Assembly: GCA_003856375.1 (NCBI GenBank)
Contig: CP034120.1
Span: 2,958,501-3,022,500, forward strand
Length of the DNA: 64,000 nucleotides
DNA from: Glaciecola amylolytica
GTDB taxonomy: Bacteria; Bacteroidota; Bacteroidia; Flavobacteriales_D; Crocinitomicaceae
Direction: 5' to 3'
Positions within the stretch are counted from its first letter, which is position 1; every line of letters starts with the position of its first letter. The notes under the pieces were generated by a model. That model was given only the letters and a program-made list of their open reading frames with translations, did no database searches and was not told the DNA's origin. Made by a program: the position numbers and the translations under genes. Of this stretch, positions 32,726 to 41,979 are shown piece after piece.

Positions 32726-34187
32726 AAATCATATCGACAAGTTGTTCAATGAATCATTGAATCAAAGGTCTTTCGACATTCCTGAAGCCTTTCTGGAGGA
32801 TTTAAACAAGCGTTTGGATATGTCCGAAAGAAAAAGACGCGTTTTCTTTTGGTGGTTCACAGGATTACTCTGCCTGACAGGATTGTCATTAATAATCTTC
32901 TTTTCTCTGCAATCTCCTTCTTTTTCACTATCCCACTCCACTCAATTCACTCCATCAGCCAATAATAAATCTTCTGTATCTTATGTTTCGATTGATTCTA
33001 AAACAAGAGTCGGCAGAACACAATGGAGCATCGCAAACAATGAAATCGCGGTTTTCGATACAATGACTGCAAAACCGGATCACATTTCAAATTCCAGCAT
33101 TAAAACAAAAATACAATCCACAGAAAAACACAATCAAAACAGATCGGCGGTTCAAAAACATATTCAGCCGAAAATCAGTAAAAACAAAATGAGTAATACT
33201 ATTGCTCCGGCTGACAATGCGGGCATTCAAGTTCCTTCCAATTTGACTGATCCGAACAAAACAACAGATAAATCCACTTCAGAGAAGACAACTGTCAAAC
33301 CAAAAGAAGAAGCTAAGGATTCCGGTACTTCAAAGGCTGATTCGACGCTTGTTTCCGAAACGAAAAAGGATAGTACTGCAGTCAACCCTGCAGACACAAC
33401 ATCTGCCAATCCGCTTGTCCCTGCTGAAAATCCGGACGACGAGAAAAAAGGCGCATCGAATGATCAATGGAGAAAAGAAATTCAATTGTTCGGAGGTTTG
33501 GGAGCTAATTTCATCCATGATTCTCATGCAAGCAAAGCATATCTGGATAAGGTAGGAAAAAATCAATCTTCCATTCTGGCACCTACATTCGGGATTCAGG
33601 GAAATCTTTCGTACAAAAAATTCACGTTCGGCACAGGACTTTCCTATTCGCAAACAGGAGAAAAGTATACTTCCGAGGTGATGAAATATACTTACAAAGA
33701 TTCGACCTATTCCGAACACGTGATTGATACTATTCTGGTTTTCGATGACTCTTTGGGAATCTGGGTTCCGGAAATACTTGACACCACTTATTACCATACG
33801 TACCAATACAAACAGGATTCGGTTCAGGAACGCATGTCCTTCAAAAACCGTTATTCCTGGATCTCCATTCCAATCTATTTCGGCTACCGTTTCGAACTTG
33901 GAAAGTACGAATTGATTCCGCGGATCGGGGCGCAGTTCAATTTTGGAATTGCTAAAAACAGAGGAAGTTACCCGAATGAAAATTTCAATGGAGTAGCAGA
34001 ATATCGAGCCGTCAGATTCAATATTTCTTACCTCATCCAACTGGAAGCGAGGAGAAACTTTGACAGGTGGTATGTTTTCATCAATCCTTATTTTAACTCC
34101 ATGATCAATCCGGCAATATCCGGCGATGTAATCAGGCGGAAATACTCTTCCTGGGGAATTCTGTTCGGAGTTGGATTAAAGCTTTAG
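32712..34187 (+). CDS. Trans-envelope protein: cytoplasmic head, membrane span, linker and outer-membrane barrel
   Basis: 491 residues from the TTG at 32712, which overlaps the sigma gene stop (an earlier TTG at 32682 is in frame). Residues 1-45 are a polar head (DIPEAFLEDLNKRLDMSERKRR). One membrane span follows (VFFWWFTGLLCLTGLSLIIFFSL), then ~180 residues rich in Ser/Thr/Lys/Asp. From about residue 255 a PorT/OmpW-like barrel begins (QLFGGLGANFIHD, FTFGTGLSYSQTGEKY, YSWISIPIYFGYRFELGKYELIPRIGAQFNFG), ending SSWGILFGVGLKL. A barrel tethered to the inner membrane could carry a surface signal to the sigma factor next door; this is inference. No FecR or zinc anti-sigma motif is seen. Confidence 0.75.
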   Translation: MKKDKNHIDKLFNESLNQRSFDIPEAFLEDLNKRLDMSERKRRVFFWWFTGLLCLTGLSLIIFFSLQSPSFSLSHSTQFTPSANNKSSVSYVSIDSKTRVGRTQWSIANNEIAVFDTMTAKPDHISNSSIKTKIQSTEKHNQNRSAVQKHIQPKISKNKMSNTIAPADNAGIQVPSNLTDPNKTTDKSTSEKTTVKPKEEAKDSGTSKADSTLVSETKKDSTAVNPADTTSANPLVPAENPDDEKKGASNDQWRKEIQLFGGLGANFIHDSHASKAYLDKVGKNQSSILAPTFGIQGNLSYKKFTFGTGLSYSQTGEKYTSEVMKYTYKDSTYSEHVIDTILVFDDSLGIWVPEILDTTYYHTYQYKQDSVQERMSFKNRYSWISIPIYFGYRFELGKYELIPRIGAQFNFGIAKNRGSYPNENFNGVAEYRAVRFNISYLIQLEARRNFDRWYVFINPYFNSMINPAISGDVIRRKYSSWGILFGVGLKL

Positions 34188-34225
34188 ATCTAAGCAGTAC
34201 AACAAAATCAGATGAATTATTTTTT

Positions 34226-34264
34226 GCCCGTCGCAGTGAAGTTATTGCAGCGGAACGGGCTTCT
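34226..34264 (+). terminator. Terminator-like hairpin after the sigma/barrel unit
   Basis: GCCCGT and ACGGGC pair (with inner CGC/GCG pairing possible), followed by TTCTT. The T run is weak. Confidence 0.5.
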
Positions 34265-34355
34265 TATTGCTTAATTATTTCCAAAATATCTGCCTGCCCG
34301 ACAGCCAAAATGAAACTTAGAAGAACTGTATAAACATCCTAATAAAACTTGCGTT

Positions 34356-35132
34356 ATGAAGTATTTTAAAACAGAAATTACAAGCGACCACATTGTATCA
34401 GACAAGCCTCTCCACGAACGGCTTCTATTCCCTTATGTTCAGATTGCACCTCAGTTGAAAGGTGAAGTGATGGAACTTGGATGCGGCTGGGGACGCGGAG
34501 TTGAATATTTCCGATCGGAGGAAATTCGCTATACGGGATTAGATAAAAACAAAGCATTGATCGATGAGCTGCAGGGCAAGCATCCGAACTGTCGCTTTCA
34601 GCAAGTAACGCTTCCTGATCTAAGCGCTTTTGCGAGTAATTCTTTTGATCACATCATTGCTTTTCAGGTAATCGAACACATTGAAGAAGATGAGTTCTTT
34701 CTGGAAGAAATTCATCGGATTCTCAAGCCGGGCGGGAAACTTCATCTGAGTACCATCAACCGGCGATTTTCAATTTCACGCAATCCCTGGCATATCCGCG
34801 AATACGATTCAATCGGGTTGACTGTGCTGTTGAAAATGTTTTTCTGTAAAGTCGATATGAAAGGCATTGAAGGAAACGAACTGGTTTGGAAATACCATTT
34901 TGAAAACAGGAAATCGGTCAAACAGATTATGCGATTTGATTTCTTCGGACTGCAATACAAACTTCCGGCAATGTTGCTCCGGATTCCTTATGAGCTTTTG
35001 AATCGGTTGAACAGAAAAAAACTCATGCATTCCCAACAAGGCAAATTCAGGGATATCAGCTGGGAACATTTTCATTTGAATGAAAACCCGGATTTGGGCT
35101 TAGATCTATTGGTAATCTGTACGAAAGCGTGA
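34356..35132 (+). CDS. Class I SAM-dependent methyltransferase
   Basis: 258 residues. The SAM loop is VMELGCGWGRGVEYF, followed by the motif II region FDHIIAFQVIEHIEEDEFFLEEIHRILKPGGKLHLSTIN, all typical of the Methyltransf_11/UbiE-like group. It has a C-terminal extension of ~90 residues (LLRIPYELLNRLNRKKLMHSQQ). Substrate unknown. Stands alone between two hairpin/repeat regions. Confidence 0.85.
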   Translation: MKYFKTEITSDHIVSDKPLHERLLFPYVQIAPQLKGEVMELGCGWGRGVEYFRSEEIRYTGLDKNKALIDELQGKHPNCRFQQVTLPDLSAFASNSFDHIIAFQVIEHIEEDEFFLEEIHRILKPGGKLHLSTINRRFSISRNPWHIREYDSIGLTVLLKMFFCKVDMKGIEGNELVWKYHFENRKSVKQIMRFDFFGLQYKLPAMLLRIPYELLNRLNRKKLMHSQQGKFRDISWEHFHLNENPDLGLDLLVICTKA

Positions 35133-35134
35133 CG

Positions 35135-35197
35135 ATTTTATCCGTTGCATAACCGTTAAAAACACTTAGAAGTGCATCATCAGTGAATTTCATAAAA
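35135..35197 (-). repeat. ~65-bp dispersed repeat, copy 3, inverted
   Basis: On the minus strand it contains CACTGAT, TTCTAAGTGTTTTTAACGG and TTATGCAACGGATAAAA, matching copies at 30771 and 30961. The tandem AACGG-TTATGC-AACGG is kept in copies 2 and 3; copy 1 differs by one base. Confidence 0.75.
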
Positions 35198-35282
35198 CTA
35201 ATCATTAAAAGATTAATTAATAATCAAAACACTTGTTTCAGATCAACTTTCTTCTTAACTTAAAATAGAAAAGAGGAAAAAT

Positions 35283-36818
35283 ATGTTAGTCAGAACATTT
35301 GGAAGCGCTGTATTCGGGATTGATGCAACAACGATTACTATTGAGGTAAATATTGCCAATGGAGTAAATTTTATGCTGGTCGGATTACCCGACAAAGCTG
35401 TTCAGGAAAGTCATCAACGCATCAAAGCGGCTTTGAAGAATAACAACCTGAATTATCCTGGAAAGGAAATTACAATCAACATGGCTCCGGCAGATATCCG
35501 CAAGGAAGGTTCAACCTTTGATCTGGCAATCGGGATTGGGATTTTGGCAGCTTCAGGACAAATTTCGGATGAAAAGCTAAAGGATTATCTTCTTTTGGGT
35601 GAATTATCACTCGACGGAACACTGCAACTGATCAAAGGCGTACTTCCAATAGTGATGCAGGCCAAAAAAGATGGTTTCAAAGGAATTATTCTACCCAAAC
35701 AAAACGAACCGGAAGCAGCTATTGTAGATGGAATCGAAGTGTATGGAATGGAAAACATGCAGGAAGTGGTTGACTTTCTAAACAATTCCAGGCCCTTTTC
35801 TCCTGCTGTTTTCAACATCGAAGAGGAGTTTCAAAAGCAACAGCACGAAAATGATGTGGATTTCAAAGACGTAAAAGGACAAAGTGGAATTAAACGAGCC
35901 TTCGAAATTGCCGCTGCAGGCGGTCATAACATCATTTTGATCGGTCCGCCGGGAGCCGGAAAATCCATGCTTGCCAAACGGTTGCCAAGTATTCTACCTC
36001 CAATGAGTATCGAAGAATCACTGGAAACAACGAAAATTCATTCCGTAGCCGGGAAAATCGGAAAGAACAACGGTTTGGTAACTCAGCGCCCGTTTCGCAA
36101 ACCTCATCACACCATTTCGGATGTAGCTTTGGTTGGTGGTGGTTCTTATCCTCAACCCGGAGAAATTTCGCTTGCACACAACGGAGTTTTGTTTCTGGAT
36201 GAACTTCCGGAATACAAACGGCAGGTATTGGAAGTCATGCGTCAGCCTTTGGAAGATCGTACCGTAACTGTTTCCCGCGCACGATTTTCGGTAGATTATC
36301 CATGTGCGTTTTTATTGGTGGCCGCTATGAATTCCTGTCCTTGTGGACATTACGGACATCCGAGCAAGCAATGTCTATGTCCTCCGGGAGCCGTTCAACG
36401 CTATCTGAACAAGATTTCAGGCCCGCTCTTAGACCGCATCGATCTGCATGTAGAAGTTACTCCTGTTTCTTTTGATGATCTGGCACTTAACCTCCCAACA
36501 GAAAGCAGTACCGAAATCAGAAACAGAGTAATCGAAGCCCGGCTCCTGCAATTGAAACGGTATCATCGTTCGCAAACTCACTGCAATGCACAGATGCAGC
36601 GCAAAGAACTGACTGAGTTTTGCGAGATTTCCCCGGAAGGAAAACAATTGTTGAAACACGCCATGGATCGTTTAGGGCTTTCAGCCAGAGCATACGACCG
36701 GATTTTGAAAGTCGCCCGAACGATTGCCGATTTGGATGCGGCTGAAAATATCGAAACGGCTCATCTATCGGAAGCTATTCAATTGCGGAATCTGGATCGG
36801 GAAAACTGGGCAGGATAA
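35283..36818 (+). CDS. comM: YifB family Mg chelatase-like AAA+ ATPase (ComM)
   Basis: 511 residues. The N-terminal Lon-protease-like fold ends near 185 (without the Lon Ser-Lys dyad being assured). The AAA+ core has Walker A ILIGPPGAGKSMLAKRLP, Walker B GVLFLDELPEY, and the zinc-binding-like insert NSCPCGHYGHPSKQCLCPPGAV. C-terminal KLARTIADLD-type helix (ILKVARTIADLDAAENI) is the family signature. In Vibrio and others ComM is a hexameric branch-migration helicase that aids integration of DNA during natural transformation. A weak AGAGGAAAAAT ribosome site precedes the ATG. Confidence 0.92.
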   Translation: MLVRTFGSAVFGIDATTITIEVNIANGVNFMLVGLPDKAVQESHQRIKAALKNNNLNYPGKEITINMAPADIRKEGSTFDLAIGIGILAASGQISDEKLKDYLLLGELSLDGTLQLIKGVLPIVMQAKKDGFKGIILPKQNEPEAAIVDGIEVYGMENMQEVVDFLNNSRPFSPAVFNIEEEFQKQQHENDVDFKDVKGQSGIKRAFEIAAAGGHNIILIGPPGAGKSMLAKRLPSILPPMSIEESLETTKIHSVAGKIGKNNGLVTQRPFRKPHHTISDVALVGGGSYPQPGEISLAHNGVLFLDELPEYKRQVLEVMRQPLEDRTVTVSRARFSVDYPCAFLLVAAMNSCPCGHYGHPSKQCLCPPGAVQRYLNKISGPLLDRIDLHVEVTPVSFDDLALNLPTESSTEIRNRVIEARLLQLKRYHRSQTHCNAQMQRKELTEFCEISPEGKQLLKHAMDRLGLSARAYDRILKVARTIADLDAAENIETAHLSEAIQLRNLDRENWAG

Positions 36819-36849
36819 AAACCCAAGGATTCCTGTCGAAACGCATTGA

Positions 36850-39036
36850 CTACTCTTTAACGAAACGCAAGGTATAAACTTCAGTACCTGTTTGGATTTT
36901 TAAAAGAAAAATTCCGACCGGAAGCTCCGAAACATCGATGGTATCTTTATTTAAACGAGGTGAAACAACCTTTCCGTCAAGTGCCGTTATGGACAAAACG
37001 GATAATGGCAAATCATTAACATTCAAGATATGTAGAACGTTTGAAGTTGGATTGGGATAAAGCACAAAAGGAACTGCGGCAGTATATTCATCTGTAGAAA
37101 GCGTGTTTAAAGCCAGTTTAACTGCAGCATATGCATTGATTTTCCCCATTCCCCATTTGGTATCGCCCGGAGCAACAATACTTCCTGTATTAATATCCAG
37201 TCGGGCTGTAGTTTTAATGATATCTTTCACCTGTTGACTGGACAAATTCGGATTTGCATCCAAAATCAGTGAGACAATGCCGGCAACACATGGTGTAGCC
37301 ATTGATGTTCCGGAAAACCGTGCAAAATCATAATCCTTATTATTAAAGGTTATCGTAGCAATAGCTGTATATGCCACATCGGTATAAGAAGAAATGGAAG
37401 AAGCAACGTTTACACCCGGAGCTGAAATATCTGGTTTCATCGTTTCATTATGCAGCGGGCCGATACTTGTGAATGATGCAAGAGCTCCTCCAACCGTATT
37501 TCCAGATCCGTTTACATAACTCGATGAATAAGCAGCAACAGTGATTACACTGTTCGTGCAACCTGGTTCTCCAATGGCGTAAAACGAGTCTCCTGAAATT
37601 CCATTCGCTCCGTAAGCACTGAAAGTCTGTCCGAAATTCCCTGCTCCGTTTGTTAATTCAGGAAGGTTCCAGTAATGAACCGTTCCATCAACAGCCGAAC
37701 CGGTAAGTACAATTCTGTTATTGGTGTTCAGAGAACGAATACGAATCTGCATACCTGGTTTTCCATTCAATGGATTCGCAGTTTCTGAAGAAACGTTGAA
37801 GACAATCGTGTCGTTTCCGGCAACCAGAATAGAATCCAGATATCCGGTTGTTGAAGTGGAATAATAAGGACTTGCTACCAATAGGGTTCCGGAACTATTA
37901 TAAACGGAGATCCTGTTTGAAAAATTATGACCCTGTTCTCCCCACGCAGTAACACATTCTCCCCACATATACGGATTCGCTGCATACGGGTAAAAACTAA
38001 CCAATGAGTTAAAGAAATCATTATTGAATGTTCTTTTGATGTGGAATTTTGTTCCATTATTGTTTCCTGCAGCACCAACAAAAACAACCCGGTTTGTTCC
38101 ACTCAGGTCATCAATTGCTTCAGAAAGTAATGAAAAGCCATCCAAACTTCCCATTTGATTGTAATAAACTCCCCAACTCATGTTTACAACCAATCGTTTT
38201 CCGGCTGCTTCCGCTTTATCTTTCATCCAGACAAAAGCGTCAATTGCTGAAGCCTGATCAATGTAAAATGTGGTAAACAGGTATTGTGATTCAAAGCCAA
38301 ATCCACGATAAACAGATCCTGCACCGCTTCCTCCTGCAATTCCTGCAACGTGAGATCCGTGCGTATTATAACTATAAATGTTTGAGGTGTCTGTTTCCGC
38401 AGCAGCTAATTCTGCCGGAGTGTCATACTCCACTCCGTAAGTTTGACCTGTTGGAAGATCTCCAACCTGCTTGTATTGATCCCAGGCTGCATAAACTCTC
38501 GACTGTGTCAGCAACGTATCGTAAAACATCGGGTGACCGTAATCAAATCCCCAATCCGTGACACCAATCAAAATATCTCTTCCGGTAAAAGCAGCAGGTA
38601 AATCAATTCCTCTCTGAACGCTGTCTGCCCGTGTATCTTTTACTGCCTTATCGAGTTGAGGAACAATTTTACCCGGAATCTCCAGGTAAGAATAGAACTG
38701 TGAGAAATCGATGCTGTGTACTCTTTCCAGAGGAACTTTCATGGTCGTGATCTTTCCAACGGAACTTCCCAAAAGGATACTGTTTTCATGAATGAGGTTC
38801 CAATTGCAATTCGGAAGACGCTTTCCATAAAGCGAAACATACCAGATTCCTGAAATCTTGTAAACAGGAAATGCATCTATTACCTCTTTGGAAGCACCGG
38901 CCTCATTCCTGAAAGTTTTCGAATAGTTGGTCAATTTATCCCAACGCATCCGATTACTTGCACTTTGATTTTGAGCAAACAAAAAACCACCTGTAAAAAA
39001 GAGGGTAAGTAGTAATAAGTACTTCATGATTTTCAT
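36850..39036 (-). CDS. S8 family subtilisin-like protease with T9SS sorting domain
   Basis: 728 residues with signal peptide (MKIMKYLLLLTLFFTGGFLFAQ). The catalytic triad is Asp161 (GVTDWGFDYGHP), His226 (YNTHGSHVAGIAGG) and Ser578 (SGTSMATPCVAGI). A beta-rich insert (~residues 330-480) separates His and Ser, as in many secreted Bacteroidota subtilases. The C-terminal ~75 residues starting FVLYPNPTSNVLHI and ending TLRFVKE form a type A T9SS sorting tail, so the enzyme is exported by the secretion system to which GldJ belongs and is cleaved or anchored at the surface. Confidence 0.93.
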   Translation of the reverse strand: MKIMKYLLLLTLFFTGGFLFAQNQSASNRMRWDKLTNYSKTFRNEAGASKEVIDAFPVYKISGIWYVSLYGKRLPNCNWNLIHENSILLGSSVGKITTMKVPLERVHSIDFSQFYSYLEIPGKIVPQLDKAVKDTRADSVQRGIDLPAAFTGRDILIGVTDWGFDYGHPMFYDTLLTQSRVYAAWDQYKQVGDLPTGQTYGVEYDTPAELAAAETDTSNIYSYNTHGSHVAGIAGGSGAGSVYRGFGFESQYLFTTFYIDQASAIDAFVWMKDKAEAAGKRLVVNMSWGVYYNQMGSLDGFSLLSEAIDDLSGTNRVVFVGAAGNNNGTKFHIKRTFNNDFFNSLVSFYPYAANPYMWGECVTAWGEQGHNFSNRISVYNSSGTLLVASPYYSTSTTGYLDSILVAGNDTIVFNVSSETANPLNGKPGMQIRIRSLNTNNRIVLTGSAVDGTVHYWNLPELTNGAGNFGQTFSAYGANGISGDSFYAIGEPGCTNSVITVAAYSSSYVNGSGNTVGGALASFTSIGPLHNETMKPDISAPGVNVASSISSYTDVAYTAIATITFNNKDYDFARFSGTSMATPCVAGIVSLILDANPNLSSQQVKDIIKTTARLDINTGSIVAPGDTKWGMGKINAYAAVKLALNTLSTDEYTAAVPFVLYPNPTSNVLHILNVNDLPLSVLSITALDGKVVSPRLNKDTIDVSELPVGIFLLKIQTGTEVYTLRFVKE

Positions 39037-39086
39037 ATTAAGATCTGATATCCAGTAGTAAAACAGTAATTGGACAAAGATAAGAA

Positions 39087-39108
39087 AAAGCGAAAGCTTT
39101 TGAAGACT
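39087..39108 (+). repeat. 22-bp direct repeat, copy 1
   Basis: AAAGCGAAAGCTTTTGAAGACT, counted here by position 39087-39108; copy 2 is at 39147-39168, a 60-base period. GCGAAAGCTTT is partly self-complementary. Lies between the ABC ATPase gene end and the subtilase start. Confidence 0.6.
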
Positions 39109-39146
39109 AAATCACGACAAACGTCAGTGCGAAAGTGATTTGGGAT

Positions 39147-39168
39147 AAAGCGAAAGCTTTTGAAGACT
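39147..39168 (+). repeat. 22-bp direct repeat, copy 2
   Basis: Exact copy of 39087-39108. Confidence 0.6.
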
Positions 39169-39209
39169 GAGTCGCAATAACGGAATTCCAAGTCAGGAGA
39201 ATTAGGTTC

Positions 39210-39914
39210 TTAAATCCCGAAAGCTTTTTCCACCAGTTCATTATGCTGAATCTGCTGATAGGACTTTAAAACACCGGATTCTTTTTCAATGATCAGAATA
39301 CGCGAACAGAATTCGATACAAAAATCAATATCGTGAGAAGCCACGATGATCAATTTATTGTTTTCACGTGCAATTCTTCCAAGCAGTGACATCACTTCTT
39401 TCTTGGTCGGATAATCCAAAAAAGCCGTTGGTTCGTCCAGTAAAACAATTGGTGTTTCCTGAATCAATGCTTTGGCGATTCCGGCACGTTGCCGCTCTCC
39501 GTCACTCAAGGTCGATGTGGATTGATTGATCAGTTGATCCAAATGCAGAATCTCCACATATTTCTGAACAACTTCGTGGTCAGTTTCAGATAAACGTCCG
39601 GTGAAATTCGTGTAGGTATGTCGACCTAATTCTAAGTATTCACTTACTCTCAGGTAATCAAAACCCAAAAAGTGATTATCGACCAAGGTAATCGTTTTCG
39701 CTCTTTCGGCAGGTTTTAAATCGTTCCAGTTTTGCTTCTCAATGGTTACTTTTCCGTTTGGAAATTTGCCCTGAATCAGTAAATCCATCAGTGTTGATTT
39801 CCCCGAACCGTTCGCTCCGATCAATGCAACGAATTCTCCTTTTTCAAGAAATAAATCCGGAATTTCGTACAGCATTTTCGAATGCCCAATGGTACAATTT
39901 TCAAACTTAAGCAT
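39210..39914 (-). CDS. Iron/haem-type ABC transporter ATP-binding protein
   Basis: 234 residues. Walker A GANGSGKST at 33-41, signature LSDGERQRAGIAKAL, Walker B IVLLDEPTAFLD, and H-loop IVASHDIDF. It belongs to the FecE/FhuC/BtuD family that powers uptake of iron-siderophores, haem or B12. It overlaps the permease gene by 8 bases and is the last gene of a four-gene minus-strand unit. Confidence 0.9.
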   Translation of the reverse strand: MLKFENCTIGHSKMLYEIPDLFLEKGEFVALIGANGSGKSTLMDLLIQGKFPNGKVTIEKQNWNDLKPAERAKTITLVDNHFLGFDYLRVSEYLELGRHTYTNFTGRLSETDHEVVQKYVEILHLDQLINQSTSTLSDGERQRAGIAKALIQETPIVLLDEPTAFLDYPTKKEVMSLLGRIARENNKLIIVASHDIDFCIEFCSRILIIEKESGVLKSYQQIQHNELVEKAFGI

Positions 39915-40884
39915 TGCGGATATTCTTTAACAGGAGAAACAAAACGATCGGCGCACCAAGCAAAGCAGTCAAGCTGTTTATCGGCAATACCATGATCGGT
40001 TCAAAAATGCGGATCATCAATGCGCAACTGACCATCACACTTGCTCCGATCAAACCGGAAGCCAACAATAAATGAGCGTGATTTGCTGTTTTATAAAACA
40101 TACGAACCAAATTGGGAACGATCAAACCTACAAATCCGATCGGGCCGCAAAACGCTGTAACCAATCCGGCCAAAATAGAAACTACCAGTAATACTTTCCA
40201 GCGCGTCTGTTTTACCTGAACTCCTAAAATGGCTGCAGATTTCTCTCCGAGCACCAATGCATTCAATGGTTTTGTCAATAGAAAAGCCGCCAGAATTCCG
40301 ATGGAAAATAAGACCGTAATAAATGGAATTTGTTCGATACTTACCTGTTGCAAAGATCCCATTCCCCAAATGGAAAAGGCTTTCACACTGTTGGCATCGG
40401 CTTTCATCAGAATGATGTTCGTGATTGCTGAAACAAAGGTTCCCAGCATCATTCCGACCAACAAAAGAGAAACCATGGAACGAACCCGCGTTGCAATAAC
40501 CAAAATCAATAGTCCGAAAATCAATGCTCCGATCGTTGCAGAGATCGTAATCCCCAAATCGAGTACTTCCAATCCCAGAAACGAGCTTCCCATAATGGTC
40601 AAAGCCACCATCAGATGCGAGCCTGACGTTAATCCCAAAATAGACGGGCCCGCCAATGGATTGTTCAATGTTGTTTGCAAAAGCAAGCCGCAGATAGATA
40701 AAGCAAAGCCGGCAATAATTGCTATAAAGACTTCAGGAACGCGATAGATCACGAAGAGTTTCCACGCATTTTGATCTTCCGAATCGATAAACGAAAACCA
40801 GGCATCATCTCCATGCGGATAGCCGATCGTTATCACTGTAATGACAACAAACAAGACCAATGATATCCCGTGTTTCTTCCACAT
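39907..40884 (-). CDS. FecCD-family iron ABC transporter permease
   Basis: 325 residues with about ten membrane helices. Typical motifs are ALSICGLLLQTTLNNPLAGPSILGLTSG and GFVGLIVPNLVRMF, the latter contacting the ATPase. Two copies of this subunit would form the channel for a siderophore, haem or cobalamin complex. Three bases separate it from the binding-protein gene. Confidence 0.92.
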   Translation of the reverse strand: MWKKHGISLVLFVVITVITIGYPHGDDAWFSFIDSEDQNAWKLFVIYRVPEVFIAIIAGFALSICGLLLQTTLNNPLAGPSILGLTSGSHLMVALTIMGSSFLGLEVLDLGITISATIGALIFGLLILVIATRVRSMVSLLLVGMMLGTFVSAITNIILMKADANSVKAFSIWGMGSLQQVSIEQIPFITVLFSIGILAAFLLTKPLNALVLGEKSAAILGVQVKQTRWKVLLVVSILAGLVTAFCGPIGFVGLIVPNLVRMFYKTANHAHLLLASGLIGASVMVSCALMIRIFEPIMVLPINSLTALLGAPIVLFLLLKNIRNA

Positions 40885-40887
40885 AGA

Positions 40888-41979
40888 TTATTTCAATTGT
40901 CTGTAAAAATGATATTTCGCACTTGTTTCACCCTTTGCAATGTGCATGAAATCTTCGAGCAGCCAATGCGGATTCACCTGGCTGAGTTCCCAATAATAAT
41001 TCGAATTATGCGTATACGTATACACTTTTCCTTTCGTCACGGTATGAAAATGCTGAAACTTCGGATTCATTGCAAAAAGCTTTTTCAAAGTCGGTGCTTC
41101 TGCATTAATCCAGATATCACATTGCTGATCATCGCTGAAAACCTGCTCGAAAGTCAAACTCAAACTCGCTGTACCTTCCGTATTTTTATAGAAATAATCC
41201 ATTCCGGCGTCTTTCATGATTCCCGCCATAAATGATTTTCCGGCCGGAGCATACCACACATCACCGGCCAATCCGCCGCAAATCACTTTTTTCTGAGTCT
41301 TGATAGCCTGTGCTTCTTTCTTGATTTTCAAATAAGATGCTTCGACCTGATCGAAATACGTATCTGCTTCCTGATCTTTGCAAACCAATGCTCCGAATAC
41401 CTTGATCCATTCTGCTTTTCCCAGCGGATGCATTTCTTCCCAATCGTAATTTGCCATGCAGACCACATTCAATTGTGTAAACTTGTCTTCATTCGGGAAA
41501 GGCTGTCCGAAACCACTGAAAATAATCAGCGGAATTTTCGCTTTCAGCACTGCATCCGGTGTTAATCCGGTTTCATATCCTGCCGTCAGGACTTTTCCTG
41601 CACGAATTCCTTTCAGCAAAGCTTTGTTGGAAATGTATTGTTCTTCCGTCGTTGCTTTAATCGTTTCAATGCTGTTGATCGCATCCAACATTCCCACAAA
41701 AGACGTTGAAAGCGCAGCCATGTTCTGAACCGGAACCTCAATAACCTTCATGCCGGAAGGACGTTTCATTTTCGAGTTTCGCGGAATCAACGCGTAGCGG
41801 GTTTCTACTTTCAGGGTTTTCGGATTTTTCACGATCAACTCCTTGTAACCGATTTTTTGATCGATTGAAACCAATCGTGCATATTTGAAGCCTTTTACTT
41901 GAAATTCTTCTTCTGTTTTTTTGCTTGTACAGGAAAAAAGGACAACAAAAAGTGTCAGGCTGGCTAAAACTATTTTCAT
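40888..41979 (-). CDS. Iron-type ABC transporter substrate-binding lipoprotein
   Basis: 363 residues starting at the ATG that overlaps the previous stop as ATGA; a start four codons earlier is in frame but less likely. The lipobox is VVLFSC followed by TSKKTEEE. The body is a two-lobed FecB/BtuF-like binding protein: RLVSIDQKIGYKELIV, VLTAGYETGLTPDAVLKAKIPLIIFSG and VWYAPAGKSFMAGIMKDAGMDYFY. As a lipoprotein it would sit on the periplasmic face. Ligand not readable. Confidence 0.88.
   Translation of the reverse strand: MKIVLASLTLFVVLFSCTSKKTEEEFQVKGFKYARLVSIDQKIGYKELIVKNPKTLKVETRYALIPRNSKMKRPSGMKVIEVPVQNMAALSTSFVGMLDAINSIETIKATTEEQYISNKALLKGIRAGKVLTAGYETGLTPDAVLKAKIPLIIFSGFGQPFPNEDKFTQLNVVCMANYDWEEMHPLGKAEWIKVFGALVCKDQEADTYFDQVEASYLKIKKEAQAIKTQKKVICGGLAGDVWYAPAGKSFMAGIMKDAGMDYFYKNTEGTASLSLTFEQVFSDDQQCDIWINAEAPTLKKLFAMNPKFQHFHTVTKGKVYTYTHNSNYYWELSQVNPHWLLEDFMHIAKGETSAKYHFYRQLK

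Noticed and set aside
36850..39036. Subtilase as a phage or toxin gene
   Set aside because: The signal peptide, catalytic triad and T9SS sorting tail fit an ordinary secreted Bacteroidota protease.
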